From Arcobacteraceae bacterium (GTDB lineage Bacteria; Campylobacterota; Campylobacteria; Campylobacterales; Arcobacteraceae): a stretch of 63,230 bases of DNA. Of the stretch, positions 8,652 through 17,384 are shown piece by piece (within the stretch, counting starts at the first letter, position 1; every line of letters begins with the position of its first letter). Both the position numbers and the translations under genes were made by a program. The stretch spans positions 1-63,230 of the forward strand of contig JALNYH010000010.1 in NCBI GenBank assembly GCA_023229945.1. The letters are read 5' to 3'. Under the pieces are notes generated by a model. The model did no database searches. It worked only from the letters and a program-made list of their open reading frames with translations, and was not told the origin of the DNA.

Positions 8652-10112
8652 TTAAAAATTGAAATATAAAAATTCAGACACTTGAGACACAAGTGACACG
8701 GCTGTGAAAAACACGACTATTACAAACGCTAAAGACCAATAAGTAGGACTAAACTCTTGCATTTTTGTATATGATGTTTTAAATATCAAAACAAAAACTA
8801 TTGCTAAGATAATAAATGCTGTAGTTTTATCTTTACCCATAATATTTTCATAAACATTACCATAAGTAAAATAATGTTCATTAAAATTAGCTAAAAATTT
8901 AAAATACTTTTCTGACAACACAACATTATCCAAACTAAACATACTACTTAAGACTTTAATCGCATCATCCCACTCCTTTGCACGAAAAAATACCCATGAT
9001 ATATTTATAAAATTAAATGTAATAAACCAAGCTATTATTATATTTAGTTTAAATCCTACTTTTTGCCATATACGGTGTATTACAAGAGCAATTCCATGAA
9101 GAAACCCCCAAAATACAAAAGTCCACCCTGCTCCATGCCAGAGTCCACCTAATATGAAAGTTATCATAAGATTTGAATAAATTCTAAGTTCTGATACCCT
9201 ATTACCACCAAGAGGGATATAGATATAATCTCTTAAAAATCTCGAAAGGGTAATATGCCATCTCCTCCAAAAATCTTGTATATCTGTTGCTTTATATGGG
9301 GAGTTAAAGTTAATAGGTAGCTTGATATTAAAAAGCAATGCTGCACCTATTGCCATATCCGTATAACCTGAAAAATCAAAATATAACTGAAATGTATAAC
9401 TAAGACTTGTTGCCCACGCTTCTATTAGATTTAAAGTTTGAGCATTATCAAATCCATTTGTAGCCCAGACTGCAAAAGTATCTGCAATAACTACTTTTTT
9501 AAATAACCCCATAGAAAATATAAATATACCAAGAGCGATATTTCTATAATTCTTTACTAAATTCCATTTAGTTGCAAATTGTGGCATCATCTCTTTGTGA
9601 TGCACTATTGGACCTGCTATAAGTTGAGGGAAAAATGTTACAAATAGTGCATAGTTTAGAAAATCATATTCTTTTGTTTCTCCACGGTAGCTATCTACCA
9701 AGTATGCTATTTGTTGAAAGGTAAAGAAACTAATAGCTAAAGGAAGGGCTAAATAAAGTAAATCGAAGTTAGTATCACTAAGCAAATTTATATTTGAAAT
9801 AAAAAAATCTGTATATTTAAAATATCCAAGTAGCAACAAATTACCACTTATTCCTACAAAAAGAATTTGCTTTTTAGTCACTTTTTTATGTTCACTTGCC
9901 TTTCCTAGGCTTGTCCCTATTACATAGTTAAAAAGCATAGAACATAGTATTAGTGGTAAATATATTATATTCCACCAGCTATAAAAAAACAAACTAGCAA
10001 ATACTAAAAAACCTTTTGCTCCTGTTACTAATCTTTTATGCAAAAGGTAAAAGTATACTAAAAATGTTACTGGCAAAAATGCGAATATAAATTCATATGA
10101 GTTGAAGAGCAT
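8652..10112 (-). CDS. MBOAT family O-acyltransferase (AlgI-like)
   Basis: This 486-residue multi-pass membrane protein is the normal length for AlgI and DltB-type MBOAT enzymes. It shows FNSPYKATDIQDFWRRWHIT, the very conserved central segment, and GGLWHGAGWTFVFWGFLHG, which includes the catalytic histidine. It moves acyl groups, usually acetyl, across the inner membrane to a periplasmic partner, here the AlgX/AlgJ-like protein encoded directly downstream. The pair forms an O-acetylation module inserted between the glycosyltransferases and the amino-sugar genes. Confidence 0.88.
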   Translation of the reverse strand: MLFNSYEFIFAFLPVTFLVYFYLLHKRLVTGAKGFLVFASLFFYSWWNIIYLPLILCSMLFNYVIGTSLGKASEHKKVTKKQILFVGISGNLLLLGYFKYTDFFISNINLLSDTNFDLLYLALPLAISFFTFQQIAYLVDSYRGETKEYDFLNYALFVTFFPQLIAGPIVHHKEMMPQFATKWNLVKNYRNIALGIFIFSMGLFKKVVIADTFAVWATNGFDNAQTLNLIEAWATSLSYTFQLYFDFSGYTDMAIGAALLFNIKLPINFNSPYKATDIQDFWRRWHITLSRFLRDYIYIPLGGNRVSELRIYSNLMITFILGGLWHGAGWTFVFWGFLHGIALVIHRIWQKVGFKLNIIIAWFITFNFINISWVFFRAKEWDDAIKVLSSMFSLDNVVLSEKYFKFLANFNEHYFTYGNVYENIMGKDKTTAFIILAIVFVLIFKTSYTKMQEFSPTYWSLAFVIVVFFTAVSLVSQVSEFLYFNF

Positions 10113-10162
10113 CTATTTATTCTTCCTTTTGAATTAGTGTACTATAATTACAATACTAATTA

Positions 10163-11155
10163 TTAATTATTACAATACCAATCTTTTGAAATAATTTGTA
10201 CATATCGTAAACTATTCTTTGTGGAAAATCCATTTAACATATACAAAAATATTGTCAAACCATTTTTCTTTTTGAATATCCTAAAGAACAATTTTAGAAA
10301 TAAAGCACTTTTTAATACAAAAACACTTATTTTTGAATAATGTTTATCTAAAAGATGAAAATACGATATATAAAACTCATGTTCCATTGACAAACTTTGA
10401 TTTGTGCTTCCACCAGATTTATGATACACTTTAGCTTCTGGAACAAAAAATACTTTTTTACCACTATCCCAAACTCTTTTACAAATATCCTCTTCTTCAC
10501 AATAAAGGAAAAAAACGGTATCAAAACCACCTATCAAACAAAAATCATTTGATCTAAAAAACATACAAGAACCACTTACAACCTCAACTTCTGAATTGTA
10601 TTCTAATCTACTTTTATTACTTGGAAACTTATGCTTAGATACAAATCTTTGTACACTATTACCAAATAATTGCTTTACTATATGTGGAAATTGCTTATAA
10701 GATGACGAAAAGTTTCCTTTATCATCTAATACTTTTCCAGTAACCAATGACGCATCAGAATTTAAGTCTAAAAACTCTTTAAATATTTTAGCTACATCAT
10801 TGAGCAATTTACAATCATTATTAATAAAAAAATAATACTTACCTTGTGCATAATTCACACCAAGCATATTACCACTAGCAAAACCACTATTAATTCTATT
10901 TCTTATTAATTTAATATTTTTCTTGGATTTTACAAATTCTTTTAATAGTGAAAAATCATTTTCATTTGAAGCATTGTCAACAATAATCATTTCATATGAA
11001 AGTGCTGAAGATGTATGTAATTCTACACTATTTACAAGATCCATAGTATATTTTGATGAATTATAGTTAATTGTAATAAATGAAACATCTATTTCTTTCA
11101 TATCACAATTGACCGTTGGATATATTGCTTCAAAATTGTAAATCATATCTGCCAT
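10163..11155 (-). CDS. Glycosyltransferase family 2, rhamnosyltransferase-like
   Basis: The GT2 fold begins at IDVSFITINYNSSKYTMDLV. It has IIVDNASNENDF, the NSGFASGNMLGVNYAQGKYY donor-loop signature, FFINNDC as the DxD equivalent and FFLYCEEEDICKRVWDSG as the acceptor-side motif. It resembles WbbL-type rhamnosyltransferases, which suits the dTDP-rhamnose genes upstream. The frame stays open up to 11224, but that would overlap the previous gene by 95 bases. I place the start at ATG 11155 (330 residues, 26-base overlap); ATG 11146 and ATG 11101 are also possible, and none has a strong Shine-Dalgarno sequence. Confidence 0.82.
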   Translation of the reverse strand: MADMIYNFEAIYPTVNCDMKEIDVSFITINYNSSKYTMDLVNSVELHTSSALSYEMIIVDNASNENDFSLLKEFVKSKKNIKLIRNRINSGFASGNMLGVNYAQGKYYFFINNDCKLLNDVAKIFKEFLDLNSDASLVTGKVLDDKGNFSSSYKQFPHIVKQLFGNSVQRFVSKHKFPSNKSRLEYNSEVEVVSGSCMFFRSNDFCLIGGFDTVFFLYCEEEDICKRVWDSGKKVFFVPEAKVYHKSGGSTNQSLSMEHEFYISYFHLLDKHYSKISVFVLKSALFLKLFFRIFKKKNGLTIFLYMLNGFSTKNSLRYVQIISKDWYCNN

Positions 11156-12011
11156 TTTTGCCCCATAAAAAGTGTATACCTGCAATAATCTTAGCTTTAA
11201 TTTTTTTCCATTTATTAGACTCATATAAAAGAATCTTTGTCACATCATGCACATAAACTATATTGATTGTTTTTAAGTATGAAAATTCTTTGGGGAAAAG
11301 GTTATGGTACTTCTTCGACATGTATAAATAATTCCTAGCTATATAGTAAGCTCTTTGATAGCTATGTTCTATTTTATACTTCTCTTTTCTTGTCAATAGA
11401 TTCTTTCTTTTTTTAATTTCACCCAACTCATGTTCTACAAATACATTTTTGAAGAATAATATTTTTAACTTTGCCAAGTGAATTTTTAAACAATAATCAT
11501 AATCTACCATATCTATAAATAGACCATCATCAAAACGGCCTACTTGATTAAAGTATTTTAAATTAATTATATTTGCAGATGTTATAACAATCAATCTTTC
11601 TTCATAAGAGCAAGTTGGTGTTTTGGGTAGTTGTTCTATAGCATTTCTTGTAGTATTAGCAGCAAAAATACCTATTCCATCATAATTATTAATGCTTAAT
11701 AAACATTGTATATAATGCTCAAAGTTAATAAATCTACTATCTTGATCCATTGTCAAAAGCCACTGATAGCCTAAGCTAATCGCATTATCAGAAGCTATAT
11801 TTAATGCAGTAGCAATACCTAGGTTATTTTTATTATCAATATAAACTAATTTATCTAGATAAAATTCATGGATCTTCTTAATTAATTGTGAATTTTTGAT
11901 TTCAGAATTATCTACTACTATCAAACATTCAGCAAAATCAGCATAAGTTTTTATATTATCAAACACATCATTTAATGGATTATATAATACAACACTTACT
12001 GCTAATTTCAT
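11130..12011 (-). CDS. Glycosyltransferase family 2, rhamnosyltransferase family
   Basis: This 293-residue GT2 enzyme resembles the RfbF-type rhamnosyltransferases: VSVVLYNPLNDVFDNIKTY at the start, LIVVDNSE, NNLGIATALNIASDNAISLG, then LLTMDQDSRF with the metal-binding aspartates, and DDGLFIDMVDYDYCLKIHL near residue 165. It probably adds L-rhamnose to the growing O-unit on the cytoplasmic face of the membrane. The start is coupled to the upstream glycosyltransferase through a TAATG junction at 12009-12013. Donor specificity is inferred from family resemblance and the rml genes. Confidence 0.83.
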   Translation of the reverse strand: MKLAVSVVLYNPLNDVFDNIKTYADFAECLIVVDNSEIKNSQLIKKIHEFYLDKLVYIDNKNNLGIATALNIASDNAISLGYQWLLTMDQDSRFINFEHYIQCLLSINNYDGIGIFAANTTRNAIEQLPKTPTCSYEERLIVITSANIINLKYFNQVGRFDDGLFIDMVDYDYCLKIHLAKLKILFFKNVFVEHELGEIKKRKNLLTRKEKYKIEHSYQRAYYIARNYLYMSKKYHNLFPKEFSYLKTINIVYVHDVTKILLYESNKWKKIKAKIIAGIHFLWGKNGRYDLQF

Positions 12012-12853
12012 TAAATATTAACCTTATTTATACCATTATCACAAAAAAATTTATTTGCATCAAAATTCTTCTTTAATATAGCATTATTGACAATTCCTTG
12101 TGTACTATCAAATCTTTTTTTATGATACAAATGTACCAAATTTGCATTATGCCTACAAGATAAAAGCTCTATGCCAAGACCTCTAAATCTCCAACCCAAA
12201 TCAACATCTTCACCAACAGAAGGCAAAGTATATGTTTCATCAAAGCCATTAATTCTTAATATATCTGCCTTAAAACACGACCAATTACACCCTATAATAT
12301 AATTTACATTTTTCTTTATTTTTGAAGCAAGAAATGATTTCCAACTAACATATACTATATCTTCCAAATGTCTTGTTTTATCAAACACTAATTGAGGCAA
12401 ATAAAACCAATAGTTGTTTGTCAAATCCGATACTTTGAGTTCCTTGTTATAAATCTTTTGTGTAATTTTTGCTCCCAATTCAACCCTTTTACCAGCAAGT
12501 GCAACGGCTCTTTGTGACTGACACAAATGATTTTCTATAAATGTCTGAAAAGGAACACAATCACCATCAATAAAAATCAAATACTCATATTTAGATGCTA
12601 ATATAGCACGATTTAATGCTATATTTTTTCTCCATCCAATATCTTCTTGGGACAAATGTGTAATATTCAGATTTTTATACTTGTTAGAAGCAAAAGGAAT
12701 AAAATCTGCCATTTCTGAGCTATTTCCATCTTCTGAAATCAAAATCTCATCGGCTAGAATAGTCTGAGAGGACAAACTTTCTAATATTAAATCTAAACTT
12801 TTAATATCTTTATATACTGATATAATTACTGTACACTTTGGTATATTATTCAT
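12011..12853 (-). CDS. Glycosyltransferase family 2
   Basis: This 280-residue GT2 enzyme has an N-terminal GT-A domain: CTVIISVYKDIKSLDLILES, EILISEDGNS and YLIFIDGDCVPF with the DxD motif. A C-terminal part contains INGFDETYTLPSVGEDVDLG and WRFRGLGIELLSCRHNANLV, resembling the C-terminal domain of bacterial GT2 enzymes that build galactose- or hexosamine-containing glycans. An ATGA overlap couples it to rmlB. The sugar it transfers is unknown. Confidence 0.82.
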   Translation of the reverse strand: MNNIPKCTVIISVYKDIKSLDLILESLSSQTILADEILISEDGNSSEMADFIPFASNKYKNLNITHLSQEDIGWRKNIALNRAILASKYEYLIFIDGDCVPFQTFIENHLCQSQRAVALAGKRVELGAKITQKIYNKELKVSDLTNNYWFYLPQLVFDKTRHLEDIVYVSWKSFLASKIKKNVNYIIGCNWSCFKADILRINGFDETYTLPSVGEDVDLGWRFRGLGIELLSCRHNANLVHLYHKKRFDSTQGIVNNAILKKNFDANKFFCDNGINKVNI

Positions 12854-13962
12854 ATATTATATTTTCCCAAATACCACTCTATCGTCTTCACAATACCACT
12901 ATCAAAATTCTCATCTGCTTTCCATTCTAGCTCATTTTCTAGTTTTGTAGCATCTATTGCATATCTTCTATCGTGTCCTGCTCTGTCGGCTACAAAGGAG
13001 ATTAACTCCTTGTAGCTTTCCAATTTTGAATTTTGAATGTTGAATGTTGAATTATCTTTAATTGGATGAACTTCATCTAATATCGTACAAATTCTATCTA
13101 CAATTTGAAGATTTGTTCTTTCATTTCTTCCACCGATATTATAAGTATCACCTGATTTACCCTGATGATACACCAAATCTATACCTTTACAGTGGTCTAG
13201 CACATATAGCCAATCTCTTATATTTTTTCCATCACCATAGATTGGGATTGGATTTCCTTTGAGGGCATTTCTTATGATTGTAGGAATTAGTTTTTCATCA
13301 TGTTGTTTTGGTCCATAGTTATTTGAACAGTTTGTTATTACAGTATTAAGTCCAAAAGTTTCATGGTATGCTCTTATTATCATATCACTTGAAGCTTTTG
13401 AAGCTGAATATGGAGAATTTGGAGCATAAGGTGTATTTTCTGTAAACAAATCATTTGGGTCAAGGCTAAGAGTTCCATATACTTCATCTGTACTTATATG
13501 ATGGAATCTAGGAAGTGAGGTTTTAACCTCACCATTTGCCGAAGCTGAAGCATCGGTTTCGATAAACTTCTCTTTGTAAACAAAAGGTTTTTCCATCCAA
13601 TGTTTTTTTGCTACATCTACAAGAGTATAAGTCCCATTTACATTAGTTTGTACAAACACACCAGGGTTTTTAATACTATTATCCACATGGCTTTCTGCTG
13701 CAAAGTGAATAACGCCATTTATATCATATTCCGTGAAAATAAACTCTACAAGCTCCCGATTACAAATATCCCCTTTGATAAATTTATATCTTGGGTTATT
13801 CTCAACTTCTTTTAAATTCTCTAAATCTCCAGCGTAAGTGAGTAGGTCTATATTTACAAGGTTATAGTTTTGATATTTTTCAAGAAAATATGGTACAAAA
13901 TTGCTTCCTATAAATCCTGCACAGCCAGTGACTAGTATTGTTTTATTTGTATTATTAAACAT
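12850..13962 (-). CDS. rmlB: dTDP-glucose 4,6-dehydratase
   Basis: RmlB converts dTDP-glucose to dTDP-4-keto-6-deoxyglucose, the branch point for rhamnose and the 3-amino sugar made here. The NAD-binding ILVTGCAGFIGSNFV, HFAAESHVDNS, the catalytic HHISTDEVYG, YSASKASSDM (YxxxK) and NNYGPKQ are all present. The start is ATG 13962 (370 residues): it forms a TAATG junction with rmlD and has AGGAGA 9 bases upstream; the open frame extends 10 codons further but lacks these. Two segments are atypical of the family: about 20 residues before RFHHISTDEVYG, and residues 305-316. Both coincide with repeat-like DNA (see findings). The catalytic motifs are unaffected. Confidence 0.93.
   Translation of the reverse strand: MFNNTNKTILVTGCAGFIGSNFVPYFLEKYQNYNLVNIDLLTYAGDLENLKEVENNPRYKFIKGDICNRELVEFIFTEYDINGVIHFAAESHVDNSIKNPGVFVQTNVNGTYTLVDVAKKHWMEKPFVYKEKFIETDASASANGEVKTSLPRFHHISTDEVYGTLSLDPNDLFTENTPYAPNSPYSASKASSDMIIRAYHETFGLNTVITNCSNNYGPKQHDEKLIPTIIRNALKGNPIPIYGDGKNIRDWLYVLDHCKGIDLVYHQGKSGDTYNIGGRNERTNLQIVDRICTILDEVHPIKDNSTFNIQNSKLESYKELISFVADRAGHDRRYAIDATKLENELEWKADENFDSGIVKTIEWYLGKYNI
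13024..13055. repeat. Short repeat inside rmlB
   Basis: Built from TTGAATTTTGAATGTTGAATG on the plus strand (internal GAATGTT repeats); encodes NSTFNIQNSK in RmlB, in a different reading phase from the copy in the aminotransferase gene. Confidence 0.65.
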
Positions 13963-14828
13963 TATCTTCTTTCTCCTAATCTTTTCAAACAATCATCAAG
14001 CCCATCTTTCCAGTATGGTATTTCTAGAGCAAAAGTAGATTTTATCTTATTCTTATTTAATACTGAGTAATGAGGTCTTGATGCTTGTGTTGGATAATCT
14101 TTTGTTTCTATTGGATTTATTTTACAAGATAATTTTGCCATACGCATAATCTCTTTTGCAAAATCATACCAACTCAAAACACCTTCATTTGAATAGTGAT
14201 ATATTTCTACTTTTTGGCTATTGATTTGAGGAATAATCTCAAGAATCATTTTTGCTAAATGTCCAGCATATGTTGGAGTTCCTACTTGATCATATATTAC
14301 ACCTAACGATTCTTTTTCTTTTCCAAGTCTAAGCATTGTTTTGAGAAAGTTAGTTCCAAAAAAACTATACACCCAAGAAGTTCTTATTATGATTGAATTC
14401 TTTGGATTTATGTTTATTAACTCTTTTTCACCTTCAAGTTTTGTTTTACCATAGATTGATTGTGGATTTGTTTGATACTCTTCACAATAAGGTTTAAAGT
14501 TTTTACCATCAAATACATAATCAGTTGAGATATGAATAAGTTTTATATTTAATTCTTTAGAAATTAATGCTAATTTTTTTACAGCTTTTCTATTTATCAA
14601 GTCTGCATTTATCTCATCAGTTTCAGCTTTATCTACTGCTGTGTATGCTGCACAATTAATTATAATATTTATACTATTTTTTTCACAAAAAGATTTTATA
14701 TCTTCTTTCTTTGTAATATCAATATTTGTTCTATCTGTAAAGAAAAAATTATATTGATAACTTGATGATATTTCTTTAATTTCACTTCCTACTTGTCCAT
14801 TTGAACCAGTAACTAAAATATTAAGCAT
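13962..14828 (-). CDS. rmlD: dTDP-4-dehydrorhamnose reductase
   Basis: This 288-residue short-chain dehydrogenase carries out the last step to dTDP-L-rhamnose. It has LNILVTGSNGQVGSEI for NAD(P)H binding, INCAAYTAVDKAETD, the HISTDYVFDG signature, YGKTKLEGE with the catalytic tyrosine and lysine, and IIRTSWVYSFFGTNFL. It overlaps rmlC by 8 bases and rmlB by 1, so rmlC-rmlD-rmlB are translated as a block. Confidence 0.95.
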   Translation of the reverse strand: MLNILVTGSNGQVGSEIKEISSSYQYNFFFTDRTNIDITKKEDIKSFCEKNSINIIINCAAYTAVDKAETDEINADLINRKAVKKLALISKELNIKLIHISTDYVFDGKNFKPYCEEYQTNPQSIYGKTKLEGEKELININPKNSIIIRTSWVYSFFGTNFLKTMLRLGKEKESLGVIYDQVGTPTYAGHLAKMILEIIPQINSQKVEIYHYSNEGVLSWYDFAKEIMRMAKLSCKINPIETKDYPTQASRPHYSVLNKNKIKSTFALEIPYWKDGLDDCLKRLGERR

Positions 14829-15396
14829 AATAATCTACTCCATACTCAAACAAATCATTTGTATCTTTAAGTAAAGGTTGTTTGGTATCTTTAAGCGAAA
14901 GGTTTAGTTTATCATGTGGAATTATCCAGTCGATACCTAGAGTTAAGTCATCAAAAGCTATACCTCTATCACACTCTGGACTATAATAATTATCTACTTT
15001 ATAAGCAAATATTGTATCATCTTCAAGAACCACAAATCCATGAGCAAAACCTCTGGGGATAAGAAGTTGTTTTTTATTTTCAGCTGAAAGTTCTACTGCT
15101 ATATGTTGTCCAAATGTAGGTGAATTTTTTCTTATATCTACCGCTACATCAAGTACCCTACCTTGTATTACTCTTACTAGTTTAGTTTGAGCGAATGGTG
15201 AGAGTTGATAATGTAATCCTCTTAAAACACCCTTTGAGGATTTACTTTCATTATCTTGACAAAAATTTATCTTATAGCCTAAGAATTTTTCAAGTTTGTC
15301 CGTACGAAATGTCTCTACAAAGTATCCCCTTGCATCACCATGTACTTGAGGTTCTATTATTATTACATCTGATATATGTGTTTTTATAAAATTCAT
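14821..15396 (-). CDS. rmlC: dTDP-4-dehydrorhamnose 3,5-epimerase
   Basis: This 191-residue cupin epimerase has ARGYFVETFRTDKLE, the CQDNESKSSKGVLRGLHYQL segment with the catalytic histidine, VRVIQGRVLDVAVDIRKNSP and LIPRGFAHGFVVLEDD. It converts dTDP-4-keto-6-deoxyglucose to the L-lyxo epimer for RmlD. Length is normal for the family. A 66-base gap separates it from rmlA; the gap holds no clear promoter or gene, only short repeats of the type TATTCAATATTCACAA. Confidence 0.95.
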   Translation of the reverse strand: MNFIKTHISDVIIIEPQVHGDARGYFVETFRTDKLEKFLGYKINFCQDNESKSSKGVLRGLHYQLSPFAQTKLVRVIQGRVLDVAVDIRKNSPTFGQHIAVELSAENKKQLLIPRGFAHGFVVLEDDTIFAYKVDNYYSPECDRGIAFDDLTLGIDWIIPHDKLNLSLKDTKQPLLKDTNDLFEYGVDYYA

Positions 15397-15462
15397 TTTA
15401 TCTCTTCCAATTAAAAGTTATTGTGCACTGCACTTTATTTGAGGAATATTCAATATTCACAA

Positions 15463-16353
15463 TTAAACAATTCTTCTTGATTGATTAGCTCTAGCGATTA
15501 AATATTGACCATATTGATTTTTGGACAATGGTTTTGCTAATTCTAAAAGTTTTTCTTTTGAAATATAACCCATTTCATAAGCTATTTCTTCTATACAAGC
15601 AACCTTTAAACTCTGTCTATTCTCAATTGTTTGAATAAATTGTGATGCTTCTAATAAACTTTCATGAGTACCTGTATCAAGCCAAGCATAGCCTCTACCC
15701 ATTAACTCGACTTTCAGCCTTTGTTCATTTAAATAATCTTGATTCAAAGTTGTAATTTCTAATTCACCTCTATAGCTAGGGGTTACATTTTTTGCTTTGG
15801 CTACCACATCTTTTGGATAGAAATATAATCCAACTACTGCATAATTTGATTTTGGATTTTCTGGTTTTTCTTCTATAGATATAACATTGCCATTATTATC
15901 AAATTCTGCAACTCCATACCTTTCTGGATCTTTTACAAAATATCCAAAAACTGTTGCTTTATTTTCTTCTTTTACATTTTTTACACTTTGGGCTAGAAGT
16001 TTGGTTAGTCCATGTCCATAAAAAATATTATCTCCCAAAACCAAACAAGCATCATCACCATCTAAGAATTCTTCACCAAGTATAAAAGCTTGTGCTAGTC
16101 CATCTGGACTTGGTTGAACTACATACGAAAAGCTAATCCCCAAATCACTTCCATCACCAAGAAGTTCTTCAAATCTAGGTAAATCATGAGGTGTTGATAT
16201 AATCAAAATTTCTTTTATACCAGCAAGCATTAATACAGATAATGGATAATAAATCATAGGCTTATCATAAATAGGAACCAACTGTTTGGATACACCTTTT
16301 GTAATAGGATACAGTCTAGTACCACTTCCACCTGCTAATATTATACCTTTCAT
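15463..16353 (-). CDS. rmlA: Glucose-1-phosphate thymidylyltransferase
   Basis: This 296-residue nucleotidyltransferase opens with KGIILAGGSGTRLYPITKGV and continues with SKQLVPIYDKPMIYYPLSVL, the activator and substrate lysine region. CLVLGDNIFYGHGL binds the metal, and EEKPENPKSNYAVVGLYFYP and GRGYAWLDTGTHESLLEAS complete the family pattern. It makes dTDP-glucose from dTTP and glucose-1-phosphate and feeds both deoxysugar branches. It lies 32 bases after the GT9 gene, so the whole run is probably one transcript. Confidence 0.95.
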   Translation of the reverse strand: MKGIILAGGSGTRLYPITKGVSKQLVPIYDKPMIYYPLSVLMLAGIKEILIISTPHDLPRFEELLGDGSDLGISFSYVVQPSPDGLAQAFILGEEFLDGDDACLVLGDNIFYGHGLTKLLAQSVKNVKEENKATVFGYFVKDPERYGVAEFDNNGNVISIEEKPENPKSNYAVVGLYFYPKDVVAKAKNVTPSYRGELEITTLNQDYLNEQRLKVELMGRGYAWLDTGTHESLLEASQFIQTIENRQSLKVACIEEIAYEMGYISKEKLLELAKPLSKNQYGQYLIARANQSRRIV

Positions 16354-16385
16354 GCAACTCCTAAATGTTCAAATAATATGTTATT

Positions 16386-17381
16386 TTACAATATTTTCTC
16401 TAAAATTAAGGCTTCTATGATATTTCTAGGTAAAATATTCTTCATACAAATATTATCTTTACAAGCTTTCATAATTTCACTTTTATAGCATGGACTACAT
16501 TTAAGATTAGCTGTAATGATATGCACTTTATTAAAAGGGCTTTTATATGGTCCAGTTTGCTCGGCAGGAGTTGGTCCTATAAGACAAAAAACAGGAGTAT
16601 TGACAGCAGAGGCAATATGTGCTGTACCTGTATCAGTTACGATTATGGCTTTAGCGTTTTCGACTACACTTATCATTTGAGGTATAGTTATCTTACCTAC
16701 CAAATCAACTACATTTGATAAATATGGTTTTAAAGGTTCAAAAAACTCCTCTTCACCTTTGGCTCCAATCATAACTACCGTCATATCTTTTGGTATTAAA
16801 CCAAGTAGTTGTTTCCAATGGCTATGTGTCCATGCTCTATAGTTTAAACTTTTCTTTTTATTGTGTGAATTACTAGGACTAAATATTATATATTCTTTTG
16901 GTAAATCAAATTTAATTCTCAATTCGTCAAAATTAGCTCCATATAGTTTTGGGTAAGCTTCTACTAGATTCTTTTGAGAAACAGCACTGGCATAAAATTC
17001 CTTACATATCTCAACCATATGTGTTTTAGTAATTTTTATATTTTCACAAAACCAACCAACTTTTTTTGTTGCAACAATTTTTTCAACAAGTGATTTAAAC
17101 TGTTTTCCCATTTCAAAGTTGATAAGTAAATCATAAGGCTCTTTTTTAGAAGCATTAATAATAGCTTTTTTTTGTACACTGAATATTATGGGTATTTTTT
17201 TATGTTTTAGTAAATATATATTACTAATTCTTGTGTCACATTCAAAAAGTTTTGAGCTAGATGGTGTGCATACAAAATCAATTTGACTATTTTCACCATA
17301 TTCTTTTTTTAAAGCATCAATTACAGATGTTGAATAAACCAAATCTCCCAATGCACCACTTCTAATAATAAGTATTTTCAT
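16386..17381 (-). CDS. Glycosyltransferase family 9 (heptosyltransferase-like)
   Basis: This 331-residue GT-B enzyme of the ADP-heptose:LPS heptosyltransferase family has KILIIRSGALGDLVYSTSVI at the N-terminus, DLLINFEMGKQFKSLVEKI, YIIFSPSNSHNKKKSLNYRA, and AIIVTDTGTAHIASAVNTPV then IGPTPAEQTGPY in the C-terminal nucleotide domain. It would add heptose or another sugar to the inner core on the cytoplasmic face. ATG 17381 is chosen over TTG 17384, which abuts the lpxL stop directly. A close link to lpxL is typical of Campylobacterota core loci. Which heptosyltransferase it is cannot be decided. Confidence 0.82.
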   Translation of the reverse strand: MKILIIRSGALGDLVYSTSVIDALKKEYGENSQIDFVCTPSSSKLFECDTRISNIYLLKHKKIPIIFSVQKKAIINASKKEPYDLLINFEMGKQFKSLVEKIVATKKVGWFCENIKITKTHMVEICKEFYASAVSQKNLVEAYPKLYGANFDELRIKFDLPKEYIIFSPSNSHNKKKSLNYRAWTHSHWKQLLGLIPKDMTVVMIGAKGEEEFFEPLKPYLSNVVDLVGKITIPQMISVVENAKAIIVTDTGTAHIASAVNTPVFCLIGPTPAEQTGPYKSPFNKVHIITANLKCSPCYKSEIMKACKDNICMKNILPRNIIEALILEKIL

Positions 17382-17384
17382 CAA

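Noticed and set aside
11156..11224. Upstream extension of the GT2 gene to 11224
   Set aside because: It would overlap the preceding glycosyltransferase by 95 bases and adds residues before the GT2 fold that have no family counterpart.
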